Below are positions 1 through 12,212 of a stretch of DNA of 64,000 nt, piece after piece. The notes under the pieces are model-generated. The model made no database searches. It was not told the origin of the DNA and was given only the letters and a program-made list of their open reading frames with translations. Source of the stretch: Siphonodentalium dalli (taxonomy: Eukaryota; Mollusca; Scaphopoda; Gadilida; Siphonodentaliidae); contig CP136066.1 of assembly GCA_032622095.1 (NCBI GenBank), forward strand, positions 48,212,911 through 48,276,910. The letters run 5' to 3'. Position numbers and translations under genes: made by a program. Within the stretch, counting starts at the first letter, position 1. Every line of letters starts with the position of its first letter.

Positions 1-582
1 ATACAATTTAATAAATTCACAATTGCTATCTGCGATTTAAAATTAGGCATATACAGCAAGTATGACTCAGTGCGATATAATGACACATGTTTAGGGCGAA
101 ATTGGAACTCCCCGTTCAAGATAACTGTTAAAATGGCAGTCGTAAATGGAAAATTTGACTTGTTTTCACTAATATCTTCTAGACCAGTTTCTTCTGTATG
201 GAACTGGTTTGGAAATGTGACATTATTTTGTATTAGTCATGTTAACTGGTTACTGGAACAATGAAATACGCCATTCTTGGGAACACAGCCCCTTCCGATC
301 CCTCAATAATTTGATTTCACAGAACGCTGTATGACATTTCATCAAAAGTCACCATTTGGGATTCCAGTCATATTTCAACAAGAAATTAGCAGTACTGTGC
401 ACAATAAGTGAGGCATATCATTACTTATGAATATTTCAACTCAATGGAACCAAAATGGTCACTTTGGCTTAAAATGGCTGTCAAAATGGCGACCAAAATA
501 TGGAAAATGGTAAATAATATCCCGCCATGCAATGCAGTCGCTTAAAATGTGTGGACGATGAATATAATTGGCTGTTCTGTCA
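1..582 (-). repeat. Left inverted arm of a 3.8-kb composite repeat
   Basis: The reverse complement of this stretch matches 3232-3800 over nearly its whole length. Shared landmarks include the sequence around GGAACTCCCCGT (near 105), the ATATCTTCTAGACCAG block (170-186) and the GAATATTTCAACTCAATGGAACC block (430-452). A third, diverged copy in the direct orientation lies at about 61150-61680. The two arms bracket a satellite and other insertions, so the whole looks like a foldback-type or long-TIR element. The outer end may lie before base 1. The short open frames here are not supported as genes. Confidence 0.75.
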
Positions 583-586
583 TATG

Positions 587-1196
587 TCTATTATATATTT
601 TGGGAAATCTGTCTGTGTGTGTGTGTGTGTGTCTGTTCGCGATGGACTCGAAAACGACCAAACCGATTTCGACGAAACTTGGTATGTGGGGGTACTTTCG
701 GCCGGGGAGTGGCACGGGCCTATTAATTTGCCCGTGCGACGTGACCTTGACCTTGAAATCGGGTCATTTCAAGGTCGAACGCCCGAGTATCACGGGATTT
801 CCATGAAAATTAGTGTCTGGGGATACTTTCGTATGGGGAGTGTCGTAGGCCTATTCGTTTGCCCGTGCGGCGTGACCTTTACCTTGAAATCGGGTCAATT
901 CAAGGTCAAATCGCGAATTTTGATGGGATTTCGACGAAATTTTATAAATCGTGACCCCGACCTGACCTTGACCTTCAAAATGATCAATCCAAGGTCAAAT
1001 CGGGTAAAACCGGATGGATTTAAACGGGTACTTTTGTCGGGTACTTTTGTCCGGGCAGTGTTTGCCTGTTTGGGACGGGTCAAATCGTTACCCCACCTGA
1101 CCTTGACCTTCAAAATGGACAATTCAAGGTCAAATCGCGCAATTCGCCGAAAAGCAGAGGGGAAACAGCCCGGACGAAGTCGGGTCCACCTGCTAG
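587..1196 (+). mobile_element. Small non-autonomous Helitron-like element, family 1
   Basis: It starts with TC after a TG-rich leader (a (TG)n run lies at 614-632). It ends with a short GC hairpin, CCCGGACGAAGTCGGG at 1169-1184, followed by CTAG at 1193-1196 and a T. Helitrons are known to begin TC, to end in a hairpin plus CTRR, and to insert between A and T; here the left-flanking base is G, so the 5' end is less certain. The body holds about four degenerate units, each with an inverted pair of the GACCTTGACCTT and AAGGTC type (near 742, 872, 963, 1099). No Rep/helicase coding is present. The long open frames across it follow from the repeat and are not called as genes. An inverted relative lies at 15961-16520. 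Confidence 0.7.
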
Positions 1197-2217
1197 TACA
1201 TATATATAATGTACATACACACCCCACCAATGCCATTATATAATCACTCCATGCAAGTATACATCGACACCTCATCATTGAGCAAACATACCTTCTAGAT
1301 ATAACAATACAACGCGCAGCACATCGCCATTGGCCATACACACACTACATGTATACCTTTTCTTCACATCCATGACCATATACCAACTCAAGATACACAC
1401 ACACCCCACGCATGACCATCGAGTCAAATTCAGTCAATCCAGGAATCCATAACATCTCACCATAGGATATAACAATACCTCATACGGCCATTCGAACACT
1501 CCAGATTTGCATATACATCTCGCTAATGATAATCCAACCACTCGCCGTATAGTCACACACCCATCCATGATCATACAGCTACTCTCTGTATACCTATCCA
1601 TCTACCAATGGCAATACAGCCACGGCAGAGATGTATATAAATCACATATATATCCATGACCACAAGGGCGCTTCATATATACCCACACGCCGCCAATGAC
1701 CATACAGCTATACTCCAGGTATGCATATACTAGTACACTTCAACAATCATGACCGTACCGTCATTCCATTTACACCTATATACATGCACATACATTACAA
1801 CCATTCCCTATTTATTCATACACCCACAGTCCCACACACGATCAAGCAGCCAACATATGTATGCATATACACCTATCCATGACAATAGTCAAGTACGGAT
1901 GAATATCCCACACATGACCATACAGTCACTATATATATACATAAACAACACACATATCAGCATACAGCTGCTATCATTATACCCCCACACAACTTCAGTA
2001 ACCATACAAATAAATTCTCGTATAGTTATTCACCTCACACATGACCATACGGTCACCCCTTGTACACCTATACATCTCACTATGGACACACCACCCCATC
2101 GCCATATAGGCTACTCCTTCGCACCATTCATGGTCATACAATAACTCCATGTAGAACTATTCACCCTATATATGACCACACATTCACCCCATGGCTGCCA
2201 TTTTGACATACACCATA
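1197..2217 (+). repeat. Degenerate satellite, about 40-bp unit, CATGACCATACAGTCACT type
   Basis: Loose tandem copies carry the motifs CCATGACCATACAGTCAC, TATACATATACAC and CACCTCACCA(A)TGACC in recurring order, with a period of roughly 35-45 bp and heavy divergence. The same satellite recurs at 59785-60600 (same strand) and at 56755-57195 (opposite strand). In both same-strand cases it is followed by a GACTGCCATnTTGaCATaCACC-like junction into the same downstream repeat, so it belongs to the composite element. No coding is supported. Confidence 0.7.
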
Positions 2218-2223
2218 TATTAA

Positions 2224-2717
2224 AGGCACGTGCGGCCTTGGCGGTGGGTATCCTGTGAAAATATATCCACCCGTCAAAAACCGCCACAAACAGAAAGAAC
2301 ATCAAAATGTAGATAGACTTTGTCCGTATACAAATAAGAAATATCGCATAAACAGTATGTTATGGTCATATGTTTGACCATTGTTATGTAAACAACAGCA
2401 TAAAAAGTTACTTTTCTGGTGTTTGTTTATATTATGATGGTAAACATAAAGAGCGTTCTTTGTGGGTGAATTCCTGATATGGAACGAATAAAGAGCGTTT
2501 ATGCCATTTGTATGTGATTAGCCAGTAGCATTGTGCTGTCTTCTGTAACACAATCAGGCTCTTGCTTAGGTAAAATATAGTAAATCTTTATGATAACATG
2601 CTGTTTACGCGATGGTCATGGTATATATGAACGGAACTGTATGCGTTTTAATATTTTTCTGTTTACGGTGTTTGGAACAAATATGAATATTTTCGACAAT
2701 TAAGGCCTCACGTGCCT
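2224..2717 (+). mobile_element. TIR miniature element, AGGCACGTG family, copy 1
   Basis: The terminal inverted repeats are TTAAAGGCACGTGCGGCCTT on the left and the complement of AAGGCCTCACGTGCCTTTAA on the right, with TTAA on both sides (2220-2223 and 2718-2721). The interior contains ATAAAGAGCGT motifs and no coding. A second, slightly diverged copy is at 31747-32268. TTAA may be the target-site duplication; a TA duplication with TTAAAGG as part of the TIR is equally possible. Confidence 0.75.
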
Positions 2718-2729
2718 TTAAGTTGTTTT

Positions 2730-3800
2730 TTATGCTAATGGTCGAGAGTAGCCAAATAATATGGTTTCACTCAGTTCAGTTCAGATGTTCTGCCCATTTC
2801 AGTTCAAAAATATGTTTTGAGTCCCAAAAGACATTTTTGGCAAAATTCCGTACTACAGTATATCATTTAAAATGAATTTGTCATCTGAAGCATGTAGTAG
2901 TCAGGGATTACGTAACATGGTTGATAACCAAGTCAGTTACAAGTTGCTAACTCATGGGAACACTGCTCGGGATATATGTAAAAAAAACAAAACAAATTTG
3001 TTTGCCATTTTAGAAGCCATCTTGAGTAATTTTGTCCAAAAACACATTAGTGTTACGCATTTAAGACATATCAAAAACAATAGACATCTAATGGTCCAAA
3101 CCTGAAAAATAATGTTTTGCTGATTTTGATGTCAAGTTTGTGATAGAAAGATCCAATAATTCTGGTAATGTCGGTGGTTACATTAGTAACACGTAACTAA
3201 CGTCTATCAGAAATGTTAGAATGTAATGTGTATAAGACAGCATAGCCCATTGTATTCGTCAATCAGTGCGATTACATGGCATGCTGGGGCAATATCTATC
3301 ATTTTCCAGGTTTTGGCCGCCATTTTGGCAGCCATTGTCAGACAAAGTGACAATTTTTGTTCCATTGAGTTCAAATATTCATAAGTAATTGTATGCTTGA
3401 CTTAATTTGCAAAGTTCTGTCAATTTCTTTTTAAAATATGACTAGAATCCTAATGGTGATTTTTGGTAAAATTTCATATCCAGTTCTGTATTAACAAATT
3501 ATTGAGGGATCGGAAGGGACTGGGATTACACGAATGACATATTTCATTGGTCCAATGATCACTTAACATAAACAATACAAAATAAAGTAACATTTCCGAA
3601 CCAATTCCATACAGCAGAACCTGATCTAGAAGATATTAGTTAAAAACGTCAAATTTCCTCTTCCGACTGACATTTTGATGGCCATTTTGGGCGGGGAGTT
3701 CCAATTTTACCCTAAAAATGTGCCATTATATCTTTCAGAGTCATACTTATTGTTCATCACTAATTTTAAATCGCATATTTCATGGTAAGATTAATTGCCA
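2730..3800 (+). repeat. Right half and right inverted arm of the composite repeat
   Basis: 2730-3230 matches the region around 60620-61150 (shared TCTGCCCATTTC near 2789, GTTGATAACC-type and TCAAGTTTGTGA blocks). 3232-3800 is the inverted partner of 1-582. The adjoining Helitron-like element begins 15 bp after it. The 77-codon open frame inside (2872-3105) has no recognisable motif and is shared with repeat sequence, so it is not annotated as a gene. Confidence 0.65.
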
Positions 3801-3814
3801 CATTTAATCTTCTA

Positions 3815-3828
3815 TCTATATTTGCGAA

Positions 3829-3867
<39 letters not shown>

Positions 3868-6634
3868 GTTCTATAGAAATTCACAGGGGACCATATAGAT
3901 GATGCCAAAGGGGTCTACTAGGAGTAGCTTTTTACGAGAAAGATAATGGTCGGGGTAAGAATTTTCTAAAGTGACGCCGTTGTTGTCAGGGGCAGAAAAG
4001 GGGGAGGGGCAGAACAAAAATTTGTCGCCGATTGACACCAAACTTATATATAATCATCCCCATAATATGAGGAATCTAATGGCGTGGTTTAAATATGGCA
4101 AAAGTCGCGCCGATCGCGTCAGGTGTGCCCGGAAGGGGGGTGGGGCAGATTTTTTTTCTGTCGCCGATTGCCACGAAACTTACATATAATCATCCCCATG
4201 ATATGAAGAATCCAACGGTGTGGTTTAAATATGTCAAAAGTGGCGTCGTTTGAGTCAGGGATGAACGGAAGGGGAGAGGGGCACCAAAATTGATAAAACT
4301 AATTTTAGCGCCGATTTCCACAAAATTGATATATATTCTTCTTCATGATACAAGGAATCTAATTGTGCGATTTAACAACGCCAAATTGTTGTTTTTGGAT
4401 GAGAGATTGGGAGGGGGTGGGCACTAAATTTGATAATAAGTCGCCGATTGCCACCACACTTATACAAAACCATCCCCATGGTATGAGGAGTCTAATGGTG
4501 TGGCTTTTATCTGTCAAATGTAGCCTCGTTCGAGTCAGGGTTGCATTGAAAGGGACAGGGGCACCAAAATTGATGCACAATGTTTTTAGCGCCAATTTCC
4601 ACCAAATTGATACACGTTCCTATCCATGATACGAGGAATCTAATCGTGATTTAAAGACGCCATGTGATGCTTGGGTGAGAGATGGGTAGGGGAGGGATTG
4701 ACACCAAATTTGATAAAAAAAAATTGATAAGTCGCCGATTATCACCAAACTTATAAACAATCATCTCCATGATATAATGAGTGTAATCGTATGGTTTAAG
4801 GGTGTCACAAGTGGGCCCATTCAAGTCAGTGGTGTATAGAGATGAGAGAGACACGCACAATTATATCTATATGTTTAGTGCCGATTTCCACCAGATTGAT
4901 ACATATTCTTCTCCGTGATACGAGGAATCTTATCGTGTGGTTTAGATACACCAAATTGGTGCCCTATGGGTGAGAGATATGGGGACCTTAAATTTGATAC
5001 GAATTTGTATACTCGCCAATTTTCACCAATTTCATATATATGCATCTCTAATCTCTAATGAGTCTTAGTGTGTGCAGCTTGAGTCCGAAATAGGGACGGG
5101 AGGGTCAACAAAACTGATACAAAATATTTTTAGTACCAATTACCATCAAATTCAGACACTTAATTCTCAAATGATACAAGAAATATAATCGTGCTGTCTG
5201 TCTGTCTTTTTGTCTGTCTGTGTGCATTCTATATATAACTTCACACGGTACAATCGAGATGGCACCAAGGCTTTCTAAGAGGGGTAACTTTTTACAAGGA
5301 AGACAATGGTGTGGGTTAAAATTTTCTAAAATGACGCTGTTGGTGGGAGGAGAAATTTAAAAAATATGGCGAAATAGTTTTGTCGCCGATTTCCACCAAA
5401 CGAATACATAATCACCTTCGCAATATGGCGTTGTTCGAGTCAGCGTTGCATCAACAATTGATTTAATAAACCAAATTCCACCAAATTCATACACGTTTTT
5501 CTCTAATGATATACCATGAATTAAATCACATTTGCTGTCGTTTGCGTCACGGATGGCGAGCGGATATGCACTATCATTGATAAGATTGCTAAGATATCCA
5601 CATATAGGTTATATACAGTCACCAGGCCATCTCCATATCATTTTAAGTAGTTGGGCGTTCACATTTCACAATCCCGACATATGGTGACCCACATAAGTCA
5701 CTTGAACAATTATATCTTCTTAATTGTCATATTTATATGACAATCAAGGCATTCACACAATGAGCTAGCAAAAAGAGATAACTAGAAGAATCATTAAACG
5801 TATATTTATCATTCTATTGAAAAGATACATATATTCGTGCAAACTGAGAGACCTCGAACCGTCAGAGGATTGCATATATATAATAACAAAATTTAGTCTG
5901 TTCCATTCAATACAGTTTCCACAAAAAGTTACAATTTGTCAAGAGATATGGAAGGCCTGTTCAAAAATAGTGGTTACAGTGTGCAGTCAAATATAGTTTC
6001 TTCTGATATACAAGAAAATGCAGTTAGTAGCACAAGACTTTTCAGGATCCTACCAATACTGACACCTGACAAGGGTTTTAGAACAGACTCATCGACTGAC
6101 ATAAACAACTCAAAACCTCGCTCTGTGCCTGTCACGTGTAGCTGATATATAGGCGCAGCAACATTTCGTTTAAACTAAGAATATTTAGCCAATATATAGC
6201 ACCATGAACAGAGGAGCAACCTGGAAATTTCTTTGAAACATCTGTATCTTCATGGAGATATGATAGCCAGGTGTCCTCGAGATCTTAGTCCAACCCACTA
6301 GATTGATTGATACATCTCAATATGTAAACCCCAATTATCATCTTTTATCGAACTCATGCGTTTATGATGTTCATGTATCATATTATAACGTCTAATGTAT
6401 ACGCAGTTGTAAATAAATAAATACTTCATTATTGGTGGAACGGATTAATCGTGATAAACAGAATGACAATTGGCAAGGTGAGCCACTACTTATATTCCAT
6501 GACTGTAATATGATGCTATTTGAATATACAATTTATGAGAAAACGTATATAACACTTTAAGCAAGAGCATTCTCTATTCCCAACAAATATCCACAGCATA
6601 CATTAACCTGGGCAACGCCGGGTAACCCTGCTAG
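3815..6634 (+). mobile_element. Non-autonomous Helitron-like element, family 2, copy 1
   Basis: The left end is A followed by TCTATATTTGCGAATGTCTG; the right end is a short hairpin in CCTGGGCAACGCCGGG, then CTAG (6631-6634) and T. These are standard Helitron termini. The same ends recur in copy 2 (20927-23957), and a matching 3' end occurs at 56641-56672. The interior (about 4020-5500) is a tandem array of 126-158-bp units starting GCCGATT, alternating between a TTGCCACCAaACTTATA type and a TTTCCACCAAATTGATAC type. A second copy of the 5'-end motif (TCTGTCTG, then a CTATA-AACTTCACACGG block) appears inside at about 5196-5240, so two elements may be fused. The small open frame at 5936-6145 is shared with copy 2 and is broken there. 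No Rep or helicase domain is visible. Confidence 0.75.
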
Positions 6635-6904
6635 TAAATTATATAATCACAAAACGCTCCTTAAATTCGGAAAAAACCTTAAAAGAGGGATTAAAGTGAA
6701 ATTTCAGCGTGGCTCCATGTTAGATATCAATAAGTATGTGAATATGTACATATGTGCAAAGTTTCATGGTTTAGTCACATTTGAACAATTGCCTTGAAAG
6801 TTTGACTTAATCTACTCCACTAAATATCTTGACTAAAAGTAGAACAATATAGAGTTGGTTCTTGGTCTGAAAACAAAATATTATACACTATACATTGATT
6901 GAAA

Positions 6905-7197
6905 GGGGACCCCAGTGGTCCAGTCGATAAAGTTATCAGTGCATTATGCAACCACGAAGCTGGTTCGAACACCGACAAGCGCGGATTCGCGATACACGCA
7001 AAGTGAGGTTAATCTTAATCGTGCATCTGGGCAAGTTTATCGGTTGCTTTCCGGGTTTGGTTGTTTCTGCACTCAGTGGAGGGATTTATCGGTGAAATTT
7101 ACTCTCTGTGTAGACTTTCCTCCGCCCTTAAAACCGACAACGTCGTGAAATGCCCTTGCGGTTGAAACGCCGGAGATAAACCACAATCAATAAACCA
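6905..7197 (+). mobile_element. tRNA-derived SINE
   Basis: The head resembles a pol III promoter: an A-box-like TGGTCCAGTCG near 6915 and a B-box-like GGTTCGAACAC at 6961-6971, about 45 bp apart as in tRNA-derived SINEs. The tail ends in AATCAATAAACC at 7186-7197. No cloverleaf with a sensible anticodon arm is evident, so it is not a tRNA gene. An open frame across it (6915-7148) is incidental. Confidence 0.6.
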
Positions 7198-8039
7198 AAC
7201 CATTGATTGGAAACTTAAACTATCGGGACAACCCCAACCTATGACCACGCTCGGTCTGAACTTTCCAACCCCCGCTGGTTCAGGCATGAACTTTTCCTGC
7301 TGTTGAAAATTAAAGGTGAGAAATCCGCATCACCCCTGGCCCATGATCACTGTCTAACGGCGACGGCATACGGGTACCGCTATACCATACGGAGATAAGT
7401 ACAGGTCCCTGTGGATAAATACCAGATATACCAATATATACTATAACAGTGACAAGGTTCACAAGTCCGAATTCGGAAAAACACACCATCTATCAGATTC
7501 CTCATAGTTTCTCAAAATCTTTCTTCTCAGTCACAACATATTTCATTGTTTCTTATTGGCCATACAATTTCCCTTCTTTTGATGTATAATTCCATAGTAT
7601 CAAACGAACAGAAATCGATATATCGTATCGAAAACTAGCAAAACCTATCGACGAAAAGCGGTCGTCAGTCGGATACCAATTCAATTCTTGCGATCACAAT
7701 TGCCGAACCTGCGAATTCCCCGCGGGATATGTCGACTTCGCTTAAATAGACCTCATCAATGTATATATCAAACGAATGAAAATTGTATGTATCTCAATGT
7801 ATTATGAATTTGGAATTAATTGATCTACACATGACTGCATTCCCACATGGCCTGATGGAAATGCTTCAGAATTTGAACCACTCCGAAAAATAAAGATATC
7901 TCAAAAAGCTCAACTCGGATTTTAGGGGACTTTTGCGATGTTGTTCATAAACATGTTCTTATTGATCCCTGAAAAAATCAACTTTCCCCCATTTTTTGCA
8001 CTAGTGAAATTTAATGTGCCTGGACTATATGTGGATTAA
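7198..8039. other. Intergenic stretch, no gene recognised
   Basis: AT-rich non-coding sequence with scattered stops in all frames. 7200-7400 is less AT-rich and may be another repeat tail, but nothing in it can be named. Confidence 0.5.
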
Positions 8040-8560
8040 CTCTGGTTAAAATTATTTGACGAAACCCGTAGTATGTTGGTGGCCACCAACCTTTACTAGC
8101 ACCACACTAAAGGACATTCAAATCCGATGAACCATGACAGAGTTACAAGTTAAATGTTCTTTCGGACACAAAATTCAACAATATTAAAATCAAACAAGGG
8201 CCGTAACTGGTAAACATTAATGGACGAAACTGTAGTATAAGTGTATCATATCCACAACCTAGCATATTTATATCACCATGTCAAAGGACAACGAAAAAAA
8301 AACTGATGGCAAGGTGATATATGTTGGCACGGACACAACAATTCACAAATTTCGAAGTCAAACAAGGGCCACAACTCTGGTAGAAATAAATGGACGAAAC
8401 ACGTAGTGTGTGTGTGTATCCTTTCCCCCAACTTGTGCTATCACATGCCAAAGGACAACGAAATCCGATAATTAACACCCGAGAGTTACAATCTGAAATG
8501 TTATGACGGACGTACGGATGAACGGACGGTCACTCGGTTATATGCCCCGAACCTCCCACG
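8040..8560 (+). repeat. Three degenerate units of about 160 bp plus a GGACGGAC end
   Basis: Recurring blocks in order are GACGAAACnCGTAGTrT, CTAxCAyCA and AAAGGACAaCGAAATCCGAT, each seen near 8060-8130, 8225-8290 and 8395-8470; the latter two are preceded by CAAACAAGGGCCrCAACT. The run ends with GACGGACGTACGGATG, a GGTTATATGCCCC block, and a short inverted pair, CCTCCCACGGGGAGG. This organisation is typical of a non-coding interspersed repeat. Its class is uncertain. Confidence 0.5.
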
Positions 8561-8568
8561 GGGAGGGG

Positions 8569-9571
8569 TCGATATGCTTGATCATATTATACGGATGTGA
8601 GGCATTGAGATGTGGCACACCACGAAGTAACCAGTATAGTTTGAGTTGCGAAAAGTTACACACTACTTATTGTAAGCATATATTGGGAGTAGGTAAGTAC
8701 GCTCCAAATCATGCAGTCAGAGCAGAGCTCGGTAGATATCCATGTTCCGTCGAAATATTATGCAGAATGGCTAACTATGGCGCAAAATTATCAAATGTAT
8801 CTAAAAACAAACTTATGGCATCAGCCGTCTCTGAACATGTGACGAGGAAAGCCAAATGCAACTCTTTATTCAGGACGATAAACGCATTTGGCTGTAAATA
8901 TATACAGGTTCCGTTAAATAACCAAACATATAGTATCATTAGAAATCTCAAGTGTAAGCTCCAGGAAGAACATGTGAAAGAATTCAAGAGATCAAAATGT
9001 GATGACTCTAAACGAGATGGCTATAAAAATAAACTCAGAACATATAGATTGTTTAAAATTGATTATGTCTTAGAGACTTCCTTAATAAACACAACATCTT
9101 TACAGGATACATGTATAGGATCAGTTTTACAAAACTCCGTGTGATCACAAACTCGCTATTGAAAAAGGTAGACATCATCAGCCTATAAATAATGAGGGGA
9201 AGAGACTGTTCTAATACAGAAAATGAGTATCATTTCATTATGGAATGTCCACACTATTCCGATCTCAGAGATGAACTTTTCCAAATTGTTGGTAGATATC
9301 ACAGCTTTTTACAAGTATGTCAAACGATCAGAAATGTAATCATGTAATGAAAAATGATAACCCTTAAATAAGCAGCAAAATCAGCAACGTGGTCCGGCGC
9401 TTCTTTGATAAGCGCTCTGAACGAATAGTATGCCTACTATCACACAATAAAATACATATAGCTAGACATGCCATGTTCACATGTAATTGTTTATTGTTTT
9501 ATTATGAATTGTATTGTTAGCATACTGCCTTTATTTGTGTTTATGCAAATAAATCGTATCGTATCGTATCG
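8569..9571 (+). mobile_element. LINE 3' fragment (decayed ORF2 C-terminus and 3' tail)
   Basis: The open frame at 8503-9144 encodes the region that follows the reverse transcriptase in many LINE ORF2 proteins: LYGCEALRCG, a run of about 25 residues, then APNHAVRAELGRYPCSVEI. In frame-broken sequence immediately after 9144, matches continue (HKLAIEKGRHH; then ENEYHFIMECPHYSDLRDEL near 9220-9290, the usual C-terminal Cys/His finger region). The 3' end has a pentanucleotide tail of the ATCGT type at about 9548-9571. The catalytic RT core is missing, so this is a 5'-truncated, inactive copy. The upstream in-frame ATG at 8503 lies in the preceding repeat and is not a real start. Confidence 0.7.
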
Positions 9572-9575
9572 CATG

Positions 9576-11200
9576 AGGGCAGTCTGGAGTGGCTGGCACT
9601 GTGGAGGGCAAAGTAAGTGTTGAGCAAGCAATCTGCTTACCTTCACGTGTATGTACATAAATATAAAATAATCTTGCATTGAAACCAGCCTTTTGGTCTG
9701 GTCGATAAAAAAATTCGACTATGTTAATTTCTACGGAAGGCAGAAAACGGCCGTAAAAATCGCGCGCTCGCGCCCGGTGTGGATTGACCCTCAGTGTGAC
9801 AAGGACAGAAAATAAAGCAATCACGCCAATGAAATCAAAATGGCCACAACCCCAAGCCATGCCACGACGAGAGCAACATAGAAGTGAAAATACGAATTGG
9901 TAATTTACAAGTATGTTCTTAAATACCAACGCAAGTTATTAAACCCAATGATTTACCTCTTTAAAGTGATGTGAAACACTCAGGTAGAGTGACCAAATAG
10001 AAGTGGAGAATAATTTTGCTCAAAGTAGTAATTTTTTACAGATATTATATGCAAATTGTCAACACAGGCCGTCATTCTTATATATTAATTAAATGCAGTG
10101 ACGCTCGATGGCGAAATCATTTTCGTTAGTTTATCACCGATAGATGCGTCCCGAATCGAGTAGTAAATATTTACAATTGAGCGCAGTTCAGACGATGTTT
10201 CAGACGATGGTACGGTTTATTTGCTTCAAATTTTCAGCTATGTTAGTAGAATGTTCCATTCATCCAGTTGGCATATAGCGCCTGAATACTAACTTATCAG
10301 TTTCACGCACCCGAACAAGTACATAATATGTCTTTAATCTATATGCAAATATATTCCAAAGACGAAGAGCACATCAGAACGATATGTTGTGAGATAAGAT
10401 ATTTAAGAATTGATGGTCTGGAATATATTAACATACAGATAAAGGGAACTCTTTATGCAAATGTTCCATGCGATATGATCAAATGTAACCACTGTGATTA
10501 CAACACGTGGTTAGGTTGCTGAGTTGTGTCGCAGTATTATAGCATTCCCTACTACTCATCTCTATTGCTAATTGTAAAAAATATATGCCATATAAATATA
10601 TAATTTTGATCAATACAAACTTTAAAAAACAATATATCGACCATGGGCACAATTATCTCTTATATTTTGGGTGAATCATGAAATTTACTGTTCTTGCTAA
10701 ATACAAAGTTTACATTTTTCGAATGTCCTCAATGACGTTTAAAGTACGGTTAGACATATGAGATTGATTTACTAGCCATCTTGCACGTAAATTTAGAAAT
10801 TGAAATCTGGACAAGACTGGCCCCCATTCTATCCAATAGTGACAAATAATTGAAATAACCTATCCTAATACAGACACTTAATATTTGTATTGCAGACCTT
10901 TGTATTATAATTAATGTGGTTCTGAATCACAATAATCACATTTGAGCGCAATTCAAATGCATATTGAAGTAATTGCTGCCCACATAACCTTGAAGGAATA
11001 GCACTCAGACCTAATTTGCGTAAGCGAAATTGAATTGCACTTTGAGTAAAGTAATGTATCTTAAGTGTATGCAATTATCCTTAAGCGCAAATAACTTTTT
11101 TATAAATCGCAGTTTTTGGTATACTTAATTTCCAGTATTAATAATTGTGAAAAAGGTTTTGCATATAAAGGTAATACTAGTACGTCACACTGAACCTGGA
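9576..11200. other. Intergenic stretch, no gene recognised
   Basis: AT-rich. A short self-complementary ACCAGCCTTTTGGTCTGGT lies at 9686-9704. Open frames at 9531-9929 (minus) and 10328-10522 (plus) have no recognisable motifs or splice context. I see no convincing coding sequence. Confidence 0.45.
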
Positions 11201-11650
11201 ATAACCCGACCCTCCCTCGGACAACCCGACCCTCCCTCGGACAACCCGACCCTCCCTCGGACAACCCGACCCTCCCTCGGACAACCCGACCCTCCCTCGG
11301 ACAACCCGACCCTCCCTCGGACAACCCGACCCTCCCTCGGACAACCCGACCCTCCCTCGGACAACCCGACCCTCCCTCGGACAACCCGACCCTCCCTCGG
11401 ACAACCCGACCCTCCCTCGGACAACCCGACCCTCCCTCGGACAACCCGACCCTCCCTCGGACAACCCGACCCTCCCTCGGACAACCCGACCCTCCCTCGG
11501 ACAACCCGACCCTCCCTCGGACAACCCGACCCTCCCTCAGACAACCCGACCCTCCCTCGGACAACCCGACCCTCCCTCGGACAACCCGACCCTCCCTCGG
11601 ACAACCCGATCCTCCCTCGGACAACCCGATCCTCACTCGGACAACCCGAC
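11201..11650 (+). repeat. 20-bp minisatellite, 22.5 copies, C-rich strand shown
   Basis: The unit is ACAACCCGACCCTCCCTCGG, repeated in exact 20-bp register. The first copy differs at one base (ATAACC) and a few variants sit near the right edge (CCTCAG, GATCCTCC, CCTCACTC). The minus strand has three runs of GGG per unit (GAGGGAGGGTCGGG), so many G-quadruplexes could form. As 20 is not a multiple of 3 and no frame of the unit contains a stop, long frames open on both strands. These are artefacts of the repeat, not genes. Confidence 0.97.
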
Positions 11651-12212
11651 ACAACATATCCAAATGTTATTAGGCGAAATAATGTCATCTGCCTCAAAGC
11701 TGTTCAGTGACTCATACCTGTCATCGCTATCAACATGTAATATCAGGGCGTTGCCTAATATTATTTTCCAAATGTGATCGTGTTTTCGCCCGTTACGCGT
11801 GCCTGTGTATGTGTTGTCTTCCTGTTATTATCAATCTTAACCTATGACACTTTCGCATATGTTTAAGACATGACACGTGTTACCCAGTTAGCAGTCGGAG
11901 ATATATTTAAATATAAATATGCTGTGTTCCACGCCCAATTTTCTCCATCAGCAAGTTCTTCGACGATCGAGATAAATTTAGCTGTTGCAAACGTGTAACA
12001 TAAATTATTTTGCCAGGAATTGTCCCAAAGAAGACAAAGCTTACGTGGTAGTTTAGATCTGTTTAAGAGTATTTAAGACAAAATAAAAAAATAAATGAAT
12101 GGATCTGGTTACAACTCAGGTATGTATGCATGCTGCTTGCAATGTTATTTGTGTTTCACTTGACATATTGTTATGGCTGTTCGTGTCTTCTGCAAGATCT
12201 ATATACAGTAAA
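11651..12212. other. Intergenic stretch, no gene recognised
   Basis: Non-coding by inspection. An AT-rich block TATATTTAAATATAAATATG lies near 11900-11920. Two overlapping short frames begin near 12100 and run into the MITE; they are not supported. Confidence 0.45.

Noticed and set aside
527-1243. 238-codon open frame on the plus strand
   Set aside because: It crosses the arm, the whole small Helitron and its flank; the residues repeat with the DNA units (TLKSGQFKVK-type), so it follows from repeated GACCTTGACC units without stops.
5936-6145. 69-codon frame as a small gene
   Set aside because: The homologous stretch in the second Helitron copy (around 22935-23090) is frameshifted and carries stops, so the frame is not maintained.
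6905-7000. tRNA gene
   Set aside because: A- and B-box-like motifs exist, but no cloverleaf with matching acceptor stem was found and the sequence continues into a SINE body; the same holds for 43900-44012 and 53265-53350.
11147-11710. 187-codon frames on both strands over the 20-bp array
   Set aside because: All frames of the repeat lack stops; the peptide is a pure 20-residue periodic string with no unique domain.
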